NCBI GenBank assembly: GCA_033064195.1
Contig: JARBJD010000029.1
Location: 360,286-424,285, forward strand
Direction of reading: 5' to 3'
Source of the DNA: Blattamonas nauphoetae
Lineage: Eukaryota > Preaxostyla > Oxymonadida
DNA length: 64,000 nucleotides
Shown: piece by piece, positions 9,270-22,773 of the stretch
How the letters are laid out: each line of letters begins with the position of its first letter
Position numbering within the stretch: position 1 is the stretch's first letter
The notes under the pieces: model-generated
Databases searched by the model: none
Seen by the model: the letters and a program-made list of their open reading frames with translations, nothing else
What the model was told of the DNA's origin: nothing
Translations under genes and position numbers: made by a program

Positions 9270-12200
9270 ATGGACCTCGAGCTTAACCTCGAGGATACAT
9301 ATCCACGATCAGCTGTTCTCGGTCCTCTTCCAGCTGAGATCAACAACACGTCTCATCCCAAACCTCCCCAACTCCAATCTGTTGCACTCACTTTCCTCGT
9401 CCCATATACCCCTAATGTTCGATCTACTTCTGATGTAATTGATGCACTTGGTGTCCAATGGTATTTTAACATTGTTTTCAATTTTCTTCCTGCTTTAGGC
9501 ACGTTATTGTCGGAATTCCGCGAACAATCGGCTTCCTCCCAGCTTATATCGAAATGAGTGTCCGTTCCTTTATTTCTTCACTATACTCCTGAAATTAGTC
9601 CAATAAGCGAATTTTTAAGAAATACGTTACCATTTCGATGGTTCTTGTGAACAATGACCCATCGCTCAGCATCCAGAAGACATTCGACAATACCTTTGAT
9701 AACTATCATCCCAACATCGGCTCACATGAATTACTCCCCCTTACTGCTCTTGATGAAGATGGGGGATTCTTGGAAGATGGATATTTGCGATTTCAGGTCG
9801 GTATCACTGTCTGCTTTTTCTTCGTCGAAATATTCCACAGGAAGCTATTAAACTAACACAACGTGAAGCCTTTGGAATGGTTGGGTTGAAAAACCAAGGA
9901 GCAACATGTTATCTCAACTCCCTCATTCAGAGCTTGTTCCACACAAATCTCTTCCGATGGGTATGCTATTCCTGTCAGCTTTCCAGGAATAATATATCCT
10001 CTCCGTGAATAATTTGCCTCTTTGTTTCCATTTTTGATTCCCATTCTTCTATTTGTCTTATTCGCCCGAACTTACCATCTCGCTTTTCTCCGTGTCTCAG
10101 CTTGTGTACCACATGCCACTCTCCGAAGAAAATGAAGACTCTGACGACGAATCCTCGAGTGATTCTTCCACTGGTCGGGTTACAAACAACTATTTCTGGC
10201 AGCAGCAGAAAGAAAAGGTAAAGAAAATTGCACTCGCCTCAGCTCTCCAACGACTGTTTTTCAACCTTCAAACATCTCAATCAAGCTGCAGTACAAAGGA
10301 ATTGACACGCTCGTTCGGTTGGACAGCAGAAGATTCTTTTGAGCAACACGACGCGTCGGAATTGAACCGCGTGATGCTTGACAAGCTTATGGAGAAGATG
10401 AAAGGCACAGCCTACACCGGAGGAATCGAAATGCTGCTGGAAGGACGAATGTATTCATCAATTGCCTGTCTCCACGTTGATTACGAATCAGCTCGTGAAG
10501 AACCGTTCTTCGATCTAAATCTCCCTGTCCGGGGGTGTGCAACACTCGAAGACTCTTTCCGGAAGTATACAGAGGAAGAGGTGCTCGAAGGCGATAATCA
10601 ATACTCTGCTGGCCAGTTTGGTCACCAGGACGCCAAAAAGTCTAGCAAACTGCTGTCTCTTCCAGCAGTGCTTCATCTCCAGCTGAATCGATGGGAATAT
10701 GATGTTTATCGTGATGAGATGGTTAAAGTCAATGATCGGTTCGAGTTTCCTTCAGAACTCGACGTCGCACCATTTGTGGTCGATCTCACCGAACAACAGC
10801 GAAGAAAGCTGCTCGAACAGCGCCAAGAAGACAAAATTGAACGAGAACGACGCGAAATGGAGAAGAAAGAGAAGGCCGCACAGTTCCCCGCTGAGGAAAC
10901 CGTCGAAATGGCCGAAGACATGAAACAGACATTCGCCTCCATCATCTCGTCCCAAGAACGCCACTCTCTCGAGCGTGGCATCCCATATTCCGAAATGGAA
11001 ACAAAATATTGGCTGCATTCAGTTTTGGTCCATTCAGGGTTCGTAGGCGGTGGCCATTATTATGTTTTCCTGCGACGTCATCCATCGGAAGAATGGGTCT
11101 GCATAAATGACTCAGGCGTACGAGCCTCAAATGCCTTAGAAGCGATGGAAGAAAATTACGGTGGAAGTGATCTGGACGGAACTACGCGGACGAGGGTCGC
11201 AAGTGCGTATATGCTTGTGTATGTGAGGCAGGACGTGAAAGAAGAAGTGTTGCGTGAAGTGGGGATGAACGAAATTCCTTCGCACATTTCTGAAAGTCTG
11301 CTGGCGAGGAAGGACAAGAAGAATCGCGTGCTGTTCAAAATCCACTCCAAACGAGGTTTTGAAAAGAAAGTGGGGCAGGTCTGGAAGATGAGCCAAGAAG
11401 AGAGAAGGAAGAAGGAAGTCAGGAAGGAAACTCACAAAATTAGGACACTCTGCATGGAGAAGAAACAAGGACTGGACGCCTCGCAAGCCACATCGATGTC
11501 TCTCCCACGAACCTCAACAGTTACAGAATTACTTGCTGAACTGTCAAGACGAACAGGAATCTCAGAAGATGAAATGAACGTGTGGAGAGTGGAGAGGGTT
11601 GTGACGAAGGCGAAAGTGGGGTATTGGGATGAAGATGAGACGGAGATGCGGCCCACAATCAAGATTGATCCGGCGTTGCGAAAAAGAAAAGACGAGCAAA
11701 CCACCGACTTGTTCACACGAACCATCAACCACATCTTCATCGATCAGAAAACACGAGAGGAGCAAGAGGAGGAGAAGAGATGGGAAGAAGAATGGATAAG
11801 GACGAGGCCAGAGCGAGAGAAACAGTGGAAGGAGGAGATGGAGGAGTTGGTTCAAAGACGTGAGGCTGAAATCCTTCGTCTCCGCCAGAAACGCGAACGC
11901 CGACACCAACAACTTCTCGAGCAGCAACTCGCTCGACAGGAACAAGCGAAAGAACAGAAAACGAAGGACGACCAAACACACCCACCAATTCAATCTGATC
12001 CCGATGTCTCCTCTTCTGACGATGACACTGGTTCATCAACATCTACTACAGTGGATGATTCTGTCGATATCGACTTGAACTCGTCGGACATCGCCGATGC
12101 TTTGGAAGACAGTTCGGAATTCGAGGCTCGGATTCAAGATGAGATCAAGAAGGATGACGAAGCCAATCAGGAGCTTTTCGAGAAGCGTGTTCGGGCTGAT

Positions 12201-15200
12201 CAACTGAAGACATGTCCAGTTTCAACGATGATGCTGTTTCTGCATCTTTATTCAGTTGTCGATGCGGAGAGCAGTGTTGGGGATGTGTTTGGAGCGACGT
12301 GCATGCTGATGGGAGCGCTGAACGTGGACAGAGAAGAGGGGCTTGGAGAAAAAGAGGAGGAAGTCAGAGAAATGGCGCTTCAACATTTCGTGAAAGAGCG
12401 AAGAGCGGAAAGAGAGCAGAAGAGGAGAGAAACACGACGAAACGGGGAAACAGAACAAGAACGAGCTGAGCGAGAGAAAGAGGAGGATTTGGAAGATGCG
12501 AAGGCTGCCAGTGATTACGAGACAACACTCACCACCCTCCACCCCTTCTTCTTCCTCATCCACAACCACACCATCTCCACTCCTCTCTCGTCATCCATCC
12601 CACTCGCCGACTATCGCTTGACCAACGGCACGTCCATCGCTGTCCAATTTGTGACTTGGGAAGCACTGGCGTTGTTGGAGACCGAAGCGGAGATGGAAGA
12701 CAGACGCACACAGAACTACAACCGACTTCTTTCACCTGAAGACTTGTCTGCTCATCAAGCCCGATTGCCCGAACTGGAAACTTGTGGGGCTCTGTGGATT
12801 GAGCAGCGAAGAAAGAGAATGATCATCTTGACGCTGTTCAACATGCAGCCCACAACACCAGCACAGCTTCATTTGGAGGTCGACCGTGAAATGGGGCAGA
12901 GGGAGTTCATGCAGATGCTCAGCGAAGAATTGAACTGGCCCGTAAATCAGATTCTTCTACAGAGACAGACACATTACGACGCCAGCTTGCTTCCGGAGTT
13001 ACTGGCATTGAAATTGGATGATCTCGCACATCCAAAACAGGAAAGAACTGAACAACCACCCCAACTTATCCCGTCATGGGATGAGATTGATGTCGACTCA
13101 GCTTGGAATGACACCATCACATCAACCACCCCTCTCATCGACGAGAACCCACCGCTCAACGATCTTGTTTGTCGATATGCCCGAGGTCAGACAAACCTGC
13201 AGTGGCGATATGCTGTCCCTGATTTCTTGGAATTCAGGAAGTTGGACTGTGCGGTGAGCGAGTGGGCGTCGATGGAGCATTTCGTTGTGCGGGTGAGGGA
13301 TGGACGAAGGCCTCTTCAGTCGCGAGTGGTGATGGAGGAACAGGAATTCTTTGGGAACAAGGAAAGGAGGATTGATTCACTTCCACCCAACGTCCTCACC
13401 TTCCAAAACGAAGCCAGAAATGACGAGCCAACAAGCGCTTCCGATCCAAAGCCTGTTCTCCGAATTGCTGACACTGGCAGGTCGTTCATGGCCGAATATG
13501 AAGTCGCGTTCGATCGAGACGCGTGTGTTGGTGATGTGCTCATCGATCTGAGAAAGAAGATGGCTGCGAACAGACCTGAACTCTTGTTCGAGTCTCGTGT
13601 CCGAGAACACATCAGAATTCAGGGAGAGATTGAGAAGAAAATCGAAGAACGAAGACAACGACGAGTGAAAAGAAGGGAAGAAGAGGAGAAGAAGAGAGGA
13701 GATAAGAAGAAACCGATGAGGGACGAGCCACTTTATGAAGATTACTCGTCTGATGAAGACTATGCATACAGAAAGGAGGAATTGTGGAAAGAGCGAATGA
13801 TCCGAGTGATGATGGAGAAGGAGGAGAATTGTGGTGACAAGGAGGAGTGTGGGAAGGCGAAAGAGGGCGGAGAGAATGGAGAGGTTGAAGAGAAGAATGA
13901 GAATGGAAAGAGAAACGTTGATGAAAGAGAAGGACAAGAAAACAAGAATGACGAACAAGACTCGGAAACGACAGAACAACCAAACCCAAATCCTGCACCA
14001 GCCGCCAACGAGGCCACAGTCACTCAAGATCTCCAGAACACAGACATCACCCTCTCCATCACACCCACAATCACCGATCCCATCCCAACCATCGTCGAAC
14101 TTGATGGATGGGACTACGATTTGGACGAAGACAACACCCCAAAACCAGCTCAGACAGACTTTGAAATCAGAGATTGGCTGCGTCACACGACAGATCGACT
14201 CCAAAACACGACGTCGGACGAGAAGAAGAAAGAGATTGTGGAGGACATGTTGGAGAACATGGTGAAATTGAAGGAGATTGTTTATCAACCACCACAACTC
14301 ATCAATCGAGCAGACGAATGGGATTATTCTGACGATGAGATGACATCGATGAGGGACAGACTGCTTGGGAAGAAGAGGACACCCAGCTCGCAAGAGAAAG
14401 ACGACAAAACAGACGAACAAGATGACATGCCGGAGTTGGAACTGGTCGATCAGAAGCCAACGACAGAACTGCTGTTTCCGTCGGGTCAGTTGGACTATGC
14501 TTCGATTGATTATGAAACTGTCCCGATCAGAGTGTGTTTGCTTGCACAGCGGTACACAAGCGAGCTGTCGATGGTGATTGAGGAATTTGAGAAGGTGTCG
14601 GATCTTCAGAAGATGAATCGGGTGATCATGGTTGAGGTGTGGAGAGAGAAGGACGTTCTTCTCATTCATCACTTTCTCATTTCTTGTTTCTCAACTCCAT
14701 CATCAATTTCATTTCCTTATTCCCTCATCTCTCTCATCCTCATCGCTTTTCATCTCTTCTTCTTCTCCTCCAGTTCCTCCCTCCCCCTCTTCCATGGCCA
14801 TCGATGGCAGGAGCAGTCCGAGAAATCCCTGTTTACTTCTCTCGCTCAGTTGGATACTACTCACAGTGGATCAGCATCCTCGGAAAGAAGCGGACGTTCT
14901 TCATCCCGTTCTACGCTGTATGCTTGCTCACCTTGTTGTTTTCATGTTCTTTCCTCTGTTCTCTCTCCCTCTCCTTCATTCATCTCCTTCCCAACCATCC
15001 TCTCTTCTCTCAGCACGACAAAACCATCGACCTTCTCCGTCGTGTCTTCAGCATCGCCCAGAATGTCATGTCTGCCAGCCAGTTCGCTCTGTCAGAAGTC
15101 CAAATGATGGACTCCACTCACAACGTCGTCAAACAGCCTCATTATGACTGCGTGTCGTATATCTACATTGCCCCGTACAGTCTGCCCGTCCGTGTGTCTA

Positions 15201-15262
15201 AGCCATACAATTACATGAAATCCTACGCGAGGAAGGAGACTGCGATTGTGATCAAGGATTGA
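9270..15262 (+). CDS. USP7/HAUSP-type ubiquitin carboxyl-terminal hydrolase
   Basis: Seven exons: 9270-9460, 9499-9559, 9599-9796, 9841-9960, 10101-14636, 14774-14917, 15014-15262; 1832 residues. Residues ~1-150 form a MATH/TRAF-like domain ending LEDGYLRFQ. The peptidase Cys box [15 protein letters not shown] puts the nucleophile at Cys173; the His box GGGHYYVFL puts His at ~509. The blocks SFGW, DSFEQHD and NDRFEFP match the USP7 family. The C-terminus (about the last 120 residues, ending [12 protein letters not shown]) parallels the last ubiquitin-like domain of USP7. At 1832 residues it is far longer than the ~1100 of animal USP7. The extra length is highly charged E/R/K/D sequence in exon 5. 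It should remove ubiquitin from nuclear and cytosolic substrates. Confidence 0.9.
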
Positions 15263-15493
15263 GGGATAGTATGGGGAATACGAAGATAGTCTGCATTAAT
15301 TTGGCAATGCACTCATTTCATTGTTAGTGTCTTATATTCTCTTGTGTTTTTTTAATGAGTACAGTCCCTGAATATCTGACCAAGACAAAACACACACATT
15401 TTGTCATTTTTCACGTTAAACACGATTGAGAACACGTTAAGACTAATGAAATGGAAATACAACACAATGGACAGACTGAGGACAGATGAAGCC

Positions 15494-16477
15494 CTAGAAT
15501 AACTTGACAAGAATGAAGATGAGCAAGATGAGGGCCAAAATGTACAGAACATAATTATGGCCTCTGGGTAACATGGCGCGGCCTATCATTTCGATCATTG
15601 TTGCTGGATGGGCTTGTTTCAAAGATTTTTTCGGTGTCCCATACAGAACTTGTTCCACCTTCTCCGATTTCACTTTCGGAAATTCGATCGCTCGAACTGG
15701 ACAGTGATTAAAGCATCGACCGCACCCGACACACGAGCTTTCCGTCCAAACAGGAATCTTTGTCTCAGCATCTTTTCCCGGTTTCGACAGAGCGTTGTAC
15801 GGGCAGATCGTCACGCACTTGTAACAACCAATGCAGACATCAGGGTTCAGCTTGATGGCTCCAAAGCGGGTTGTTGGTTTGTGTCCAGCTTCAAATTTTG
15901 TTGAATTGTCAATTTTGTGCATCGGAGGGAATGTCCCTGTTTCGATGGATGAAACGAGAGATTTCCCAAAGTCGTCGACTTTCTTCAGTTCTGAATCTCT
16001 CATCGCGTCATATGTGCCCTTGATCGCTTGAAGTGGAACACAATTATCCGGGGCAGTTATTGTGTTTGTTCCGAGATATTTTGCGTTGGAATTCTTCGAA
16101 TGAAGGTAGCTGGCGAGGTAGGTGCCTGCAGTTCCCGGAAAACCACCACAACTAGTAAATGAGAAGTAGTATTTCATAGAGGCGAAATGAGCAGTTGGGG
16201 ACCCTTCTTCCGACAGAACATCTGCGACACCTTCAGCGACTGTGAAATGGGAGACGTATGATCCTATTCCAACTATTTCGGCCTCACGAAGATCATTTTG
16301 GTATTGTGTCCAGTGATATGTGTGGTTTGTTTCCTTCCGAGCAAGAAATTCTTTGAGAATAGCAAATCCATCGTGGAGAGTCACGTTGTGGCCAGCTGCT
16401 TCGAGATGCTTTTGATACGTAACTGCCATTGATTGGGTTGTTCCTGAATTGGAAAAGAAAAGAATTATCGCTTTCAT
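15494..16477 (-). CDS. tail-anchored flavodoxin-ferredoxin fusion (EFR1-type)
   Basis: A 327-residue intronless protein. Residues 1-175 are a flavodoxin-like FMN domain with the phosphate-binding start FFSNSGTTQSMA. Residues 205-265 hold two [4Fe-4S] clusters: Cys215, 218, 221, 225 (CIGCYKCVTICP) and Cys249, 252, 255, 259 (CVGCGRCFNHCP). Residues ~308-326 form a single hydrophobic helix followed by only one residue, so the protein looks tail-anchored with the redox domains in the cytosol. Such fusions are common in anaerobic bacteria and anaerobic protists and shuttle low-potential electrons. The membrane anchor is the uncommon part. The gene is convergent with the USP7-like gene (231 bp apart) and divergent from the next gene. 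Confidence 0.88.
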   Translation of the reverse strand: MKAIILFFSNSGTTQSMAVTYQKHLEAAGHNVTLHDGFAILKEFLARKETNHTYHWTQYQNDLREAEIVGIGSYVSHFTVAEGVADVLSEEGSPTAHFASMKYYFSFTSCGGFPGTAGTYLASYLHSKNSNAKYLGTNTITAPDNCVPLQAIKGTYDAMRDSELKKVDDFGKSLVSSIETGTFPPMHKIDNSTKFEAGHKPTTRFGAIKLNPDVCIGCYKCVTICPYNALSKPGKDAETKIPVWTESSCVGCGRCFNHCPVRAIEFPKVKSEKVEQVLYGTPKKSLKQAHPATMIEMIGRAMLPRGHNYVLYILALILLIFILVKLF

Positions 16478-16713
16478 TCCCGGTAGATCGTATCTTATGT
16501 CGAGTTTGAGTGAGAAAAGATTAGAGTGGCTCGATCTGAGTGAACATACTTGACAATGAAACAGAAATGAACCAAATGTTCGTTAATAAATTAGTTACAC
16601 CCAAAAATTCCAGCAGTTTTCGAGTTTAACCAAGCCGGAAAACCTTTCTGAGATCTGGAGAATAGTTTGTTCATTTCAGAGGTTGATAATCACCATTTCA
16701 TATTTTATCAACC

Positions 16714-19700
16714 ATGGCAGATGATAACAAGAGCGTATCATCTGTTGCTTCAACTAGCCAAATACAAAGTTTAAATCAAGACCAATTCAAACAACGCGAT
16801 GTCGCTTTGTTCTCTTTTTTCTTCCCCTTGTCGAAACAGGTTTGAAATTTCTTCTCCATACATTTTGTGCTATTTACCATACTTTTTCTTGCTCCTCTCC
16901 AGAGGAAGCATCCAAATCCTTCATGGGAATGGGCAAAATACGGAATTGTTATATTGGAAATGTTCGCACTCGCCTTCTTCTGTGTGGACAGAACGACCCA
17001 TCAACAAACAACCGTTTCCAAGGTGTGTTGTATTTTCCCTGCTTCATTTTCTTTCCTCATGCTTATTCTCTTCATAGGGGATTAATTTCGTCGACCTCTC
17101 ATCACTCCAACCGATCATCGCAAAGTACACTCCATTCGTTAGCATTGGACTCTTGACTTATATTGTTCTGCTGCTCATCTACTTATTTTTGTGTGCGGTA
17201 TTGTACACCCTTATAGTCAGCAAACAACCTTGGTTGATCTCACTCATCCGAAACCTCACGGAAATAACTATGACCATTCTGTTTATCCCTCTGCTCAGCC
17301 TAGCAATCACCCAATTTGACTGCCACATAGATCCCAGCAAAACTGTATTTTATCGAGGCACTACAATCCAGTATTTCGACAATTCCGAAGTCCTCACTGT
17401 TGTGGGCCTGGCAATGTCACTTATCTTCTTGGCGATTTTCTTTGGGTTAACCTTTATGTACTTTCTCCTAATTTTCCAACACAACCCAAAATACGGAGGC
17501 TTCTTCTCTGCACCGTCCTTCCACTTCCAACTCGTGGAAGCGATCCTCCTATTTGGGTCGGTGTTCGCTATGAGAATGCTGATTGACTGGCCTTTTTGGC
17601 GTTTTGCCGTTACCGTGGGGGTGTCCGCTGTTCTTGTATTTTGGGCCATCTACCAACAACCGTTCTACCATTTCAAAGGGAACTTCCTCGCTGCCCTGAA
17701 ATGGACGATCTTCGGATGTGTACGCGCATTACTAGAATTGGGTTATCTTATTTCTGGGTTCATCAAAACGCCGAACGCGGCCATGATCCAGTTGATCATC
17801 ACCATCGTCTGTGGTGTCGTTGGCCTGGGATGTGGGATTGGCCTTTCCATCCTCTTCTTCAAATTAATAAAAAAACGATCAAAGCAACGATGGCTTTTGA
17901 CCGAAGACGGAATGCCTCTCACAGACCCCGACAACCCCGCCACGAACACTCTCCCCAAAATGAAGAATTATGTTCTGATTGAGCCGGCCGTGCGCTTTAT
18001 CCAAGAAAAGGAGTTCAAAACATTTGATTATCTGACCTATGTCGACCTTATCTACACCACAGCGCTGAAACGACACAAGACAAAGGCCGATCTCCAATTC
18101 CACTACGCAAACTTCTTGGCCAACTTCCGGAAGAATCATGTGAAGGCACAGAGTGTGTACAGAACTGCCCGAATGAGCAACCCTGCCTGGCCTCTCCGTT
18201 TCCTTCTGTTCTGCCAAACGAAGGAAGTGTCAGCGAGAGGCGGCGTCGGGAACGAAATGGCGAACGCCCAATTCCAGGCCCAAATGAGCAAAGCGGAAGA
18301 AATGCACGACATCGCCAAAAACGCGATGCGAGACTTCTTCTCCAACATGACCGCACCGAAACCAAGATTGAACGTGATCCCCACTCTCCTTCATCTGATC
18401 GTGGTGAACGAAGCAAAATCACGCAAAATCTATGAAGGGATGCTCAACACCCATCCCCAATCGACACAGCTCCTTCGGCAATACGCCGCTCTTCTCCTGG
18501 ATATCTTCCACGACGAAGACATGGCTGACATCATCCTCGCCCGAGCTGACCAGATTGAGGAGGACTCGACTGTCACTCTTCCCACCGCGTCTGGAGGCAC
18601 AGATCCACAAGCTGCTCTCCAACCGATGGATCCGAACGCTCAACAAGATGAAAATGCAAGTCACATGAGCGGGGCGAGTGGAGCGTCAGGCGCTTCAATG
18701 CAAAAGAAGAAGAACAAAAAGAAGAAGAAGAAGAAGAGAGGAGACGCTCTCGTGACCGAACTTGGTGGAAGTGGTGGCAATGATCTCAAATCAACACAAA
18801 CGATGGTCTGTGTGTTCCTCTCCCTCCTCCACATGGCCTTCATCGCCGTCGTCATCGTTGCCCTCGTTGTCTACATCACCATGTCCTCCACCTTCTCCAA
18901 AGATCTCAGCACTCTCCGAGAGATCACTCGCTTGGCCGAGTACACTGGTCGGACAGCCACGTATGGATTGATGTTCATCGTTCACGAATTGCAATACGGC
19001 TTCTTGTACGTCGTTCCATCAGATGGAAAGAGCCCAGCCGTCATGCAGGAGTCCATCATCAGATCAGGCTTGGCCGAAGGGTCAGCGTTCCTCACGCTGC
19101 TGACAACCAGAATTTTTGACCTCACGTCATTCACTGATCCATGGGTATCTCCCGATGTGGAGACGTATAATATTCGAATGGCTCTCGAAGTCAACCCGTG
19201 GTCGGAGCTCGGGACTGATCCTGAACCAATGGTTCAAGACGAAACATTAAATTCAGTCACGCTTCTGGAATCACTTGTGCTCCTCGCGCAGAAGACTAGC
19301 GAATTAGCCAACTGTGAGAAAGTTCCCACCGACGATGGCTCTGGTCGCTTCAAAATCACATATCCAACGTTTCTGAGTGACATGCTCTATCTTCTGGCCA
19401 ACTCCCAACAGCCCATCATGAACGGAATCAAGCGTGCCGTCTTTGCATACATGGATGAAACGACTCAATCAGCGACAACGATGATCATTGTGTATGTCGC
19501 AATTCTTGTTGGTGGTGGCGTCTTGGTAATGATCGCAATTTCATTCATTGCCTTCTACTTCACCTCGCAAATGATGAAGATCAGAAAGCTGGCACTGATG
19601 GACCTGCTTGAAGTCCCGAAGCCGAAGTTGCAGAGTGTCATTCGAAGGCTGATTGCGACAAATGGAGATGAAACGATGACTGGAACAATGACGCACAGTG

Positions 19701-21955
19701 TCGACGAATCGATGGAGGAAAAATCGGAAGGAGAAGAAGATGGGGATAAAGATGCTGTTTCCAACGACAATGCATCAGCTGCGAGTGAGGAACAGTCAAG
19801 ACAGGAAGGAGCGTTGATCACGTCCACAAGCAACGTATCGGATTCGAACAACCACACCCAAATGAACCCTCTCGCGGTCCCGCCACCACTCCAACAAATC
19901 GGCCTCACTCAATTCGCCACTCCATCCGACTTCAGACTTCCACAAACATCGTCACTCATCCTGTCACCCACAATCAACCCGAATCAGTTCCAAACACCTA
20001 CTCTCAACGCAACACCAGGCCAGACAACGTCACAAGTGAACAATGCGCCTTTCAAAGGTACCCCACTTCTCGGCCCAAGCCAGAACATGCCAATTGGGCT
20101 CCAACCAATGGGTCTCATGCAGACAACGTCACTCCTCTCTCCATCACTCACTTCCGGGACAGGAATGCCTCCGCAGAGCATGTCCCTCATTCAAATGCCC
20201 GGCCAGACACCGAACTTCAACCCGATGATGGGTGGACCGATGCAGCCATCAACGTCACCAATGAATTTCCAGCAACTGGGCATGCAGGGCATGATGGGAG
20301 GAGATCTGAAGAAGCAGGAAGCCAAACAGAAGAAAGCAGAAGAGAAGAAGAAGAAGCAAGAGGCGGAGGAACTCAAAAGGAAGGCAGACGAGAAAAGACA
20401 ACGCGAAGAAGAAGCGAGACGAAAGAAAGAAGAAGAAGCGGCGATTCTCGCTTCAGGCAAAGCATCCGACGCTCAGAAGGGGTACGTTCGGAACGTCATT
20501 GCAGACGAGAAGTGGACAGAGAAAGGATATGCGGAGATCGACCAACTGACTCACATGCACGCCAATCTGCCTTCTCCGCTGTCGTTTGGGATCATCATCC
20601 GAGTTGTGCTGAACCTGTCGCTTGGAATCCTTGCCATTGTCGCCCTCGCCGTCGTGTCAGTTGTCCTCGTCCTCCAATATTCGAAGACGAACGTGAACAT
20701 CACGATGAGTGGAATGCGAACATCTGTTCTGTCGCTGATCGAGTTTCTGAACATTCGGATGCTCTTCAACTACGCCAACGTAACACCGAAACACAACGTC
20801 ACGTTCCCCCGCTCAACCAACCCCGTCTTCAAAGGCTTCGAACACCTCTCCCGCAATCGCACTGAGATTTATAATCTTCTTGTCGGCGCCTCAATGTACT
20901 TCCAACAGTTGCACTCAGCCACACATTACGGAGATTCGATTTATGCACACACCGACGACACTTATTACGACGATATAGTCACAGAGCGGTTGTCGACAGA
21001 GGAGAATGAGAAGACACTTCTCCAGAGCGCCGCATGCTTCATGGAGACGTCAGAAATTTCCCTCTGCAACACAAAGAATCGCATCTTCAACATTGAATTT
21101 CCAGTGTACGGACTGTCGACCCTGATCTCGCAGATGCGACTATATGTTTGGATCGCTCAGACCGAATACGAATTGTTAGACAGCAACAACAAGCGAACAT
21201 ACAACGACCTCCATCCCATCCCTCGATACATTGGATCTGCCTGTCGATACGATCTCAGAAGTGGAATCAACTCACTCACAAATGAGATTCTGGCTTCGTC
21301 ACAGAACTCGATCGCGTTGTCGCAGGGCATTCTCGGGGCAGTGTCGGCAGTTGTGTGTGTGTTCCTCTTCATCGCTCTGTTCGTATTCTCAATGATGTGG
21401 CTGCAACGTGTGATGGACAACAACATGGAGAGCAAGAAACTGTTGGAACTTCTGCCGATCAACCGCGAGGAGAAAGAGATCGACCTGCTTCCATCGATGA
21501 TGACAGGATATCCACCAATCGACACAGCCAGAATGAAGATCATCGACGCCGCGGGAGGAGTGCTTGAATCGCTCACTAAGAACGACAAACCTGAAGTGCT
21601 TCTTCAGAACATCGATTATCTGATGATCACAACCACACAAGTCTTCGCTGAGGAGGAAATGGAGATGGACAAGCGAGATTACGAGCACGCTGAAGAGCAC
21701 GCCCGCGAGCATCTTCTTCTCCGCCAGCGACTGACTGTGATTGCCGACTCCTTCAGAAGAGGTGACGTCCCTTCGATGAGAATCTCGAAGCGATACTTGG
21801 TTCGACTCTACGACAGACACTTCATTGACGACGATGTGCAGTTCGGGAACACCATTCCAGCTGAGGAGAAGATGGCTCTTCAGTTGGATGTGGACGAAAT
21901 GGCTGGAGAGGAAGCGAACGATGTCGGAGAACTGGGAGAACCAGGTCAGGAGTGA
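16714..21955 (+). CDS. large polytopic membrane protein, TmcB/TmcC-like TPR region
   Basis: Exons 16714-16839, 16903-17022 and 17078-21955 give 1707 residues. The N-terminal ~290 residues carry about seven transmembrane helices. A soluble region follows (about 17950-18560) with helical pairs resembling the TPR-like segment of Dictyostelium tiny macrocysts proteins: an LRFLLF-like motif, then YxxxLxxHPxxTxLLRQYAALLLDI-type spacing. A Lys-rich linker precedes four further helices, near 18805, 19480, 20580 and 21330, in two pairs that each bracket an extracytoplasmic segment (an arrangement like a paired sensor module). A Gln/Pro/Met-rich linker and an E/K/R helix (20300-20450) lie between the pairs. 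No nucleotide cyclase domain is visible, although relatives in other protists often end in one. Function unknown; a membrane receptor or scaffold is inference. Confidence 0.7.
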
Positions 21956-22376
21956 ACGCCCAACCAATTTTAATTTATTGCTTTTATCGTCCGAATAGTT
22001 AAGACTTCCTTTTTCTCTTCTCCTCAGTATTTGAGGGTGTTTCTCTTTGGTCTTTTCAGAGCTTCTGATGTCGGCTCGATCTGGCTTTCTTCTTTCTGAT
22101 CTCAAGTCAGTTTTCATGTTATTTTCAGATTTAACAAAATCTCGATGAAAAAGTGACTCTTCGACAGAAATTGAGTCGTGGTTTGATGGAGGTCAAGCCT
22201 TATGGTTTGATCTTCTCTTCACAGAAAAAGGGTCAATCTCTGAGATTTTCTAAAGGAAGGAAAAACTGAATGGACATGTGGGTGGAACGAGAACGAATAA
22301 TGAACAGAACTGATTAAACAAATCGCTCAAAGGCAAGTCAAGAGATGACTGCCCCAATACGGATACTAAACACAAT
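21956..22376. other. intergenic, no gene seen
   Basis: This lies between two convergent gene ends. No reading frame or structured repeat that I can support. Confidence 0.5.
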
Positions 22377-22579
22377 TTACGCATTCATCTTTTTCAACAT
22401 CATTGCCATGTTCTCACCGAGTGTCTTCATCACCATTTTGCCATCTTCATTGATCTGAACTTCGCTGGGAGCGCGGCCGATTCCATCGTTCCTGAAATTA
22501 ACAGATACTGGTCAAATGATGAACGGAGCAAAAGAGACTACAATTGCCACTCGGATTCTCACTGAGGTTGAAGGAGGTT
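22377..22579 (-). CDS. 3' exons of a small unrecognised gene
   Basis: The last exon (22491-22377) encodes about 38 residues that begin Asn-Asp-Gly-Ile-Gly-Arg and end MMLKKMNA before TAA. A 17-nt micro-exon (22579-22563) joins it in frame across a 71-nt intron. Upstream exons could not be resolved in the ~190 bp that remain before the inserted element at 22774. The same exons recur at 30421-30579 with a 36-bp in-frame deletion between two gcc triplets, so the second copy would encode only a shortened end. The conserved reading frame suggests that this copy is the functional one. No family recognised. Confidence 0.4.
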
Positions 22580-22773
22580 CTAAAATACGAATATGATTCA
22601 AACATCAAGTGAAATGTGGAAAAAAGAACATCAAAGAGGTTAATCTGAGAAAGGAAAGATTCGCTGACAAGCCAAAAAAAGGTCAGTGTTTATAAACAAA
22701 GAATCTGGGAAGATACGGCGAGGGAAGAATGTCGTGAAACTCAAAACAGGTGCTCGTTACTTCAGATTGATCC

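Noticed and set aside
13377-14672. 431-codon minus-strand frame opposite the USP7-like gene
   Set aside because: A shadow of the charged E/K/D-rich exon on the plus strand; it has Leu/Ser/Phe-rich nonsense composition.
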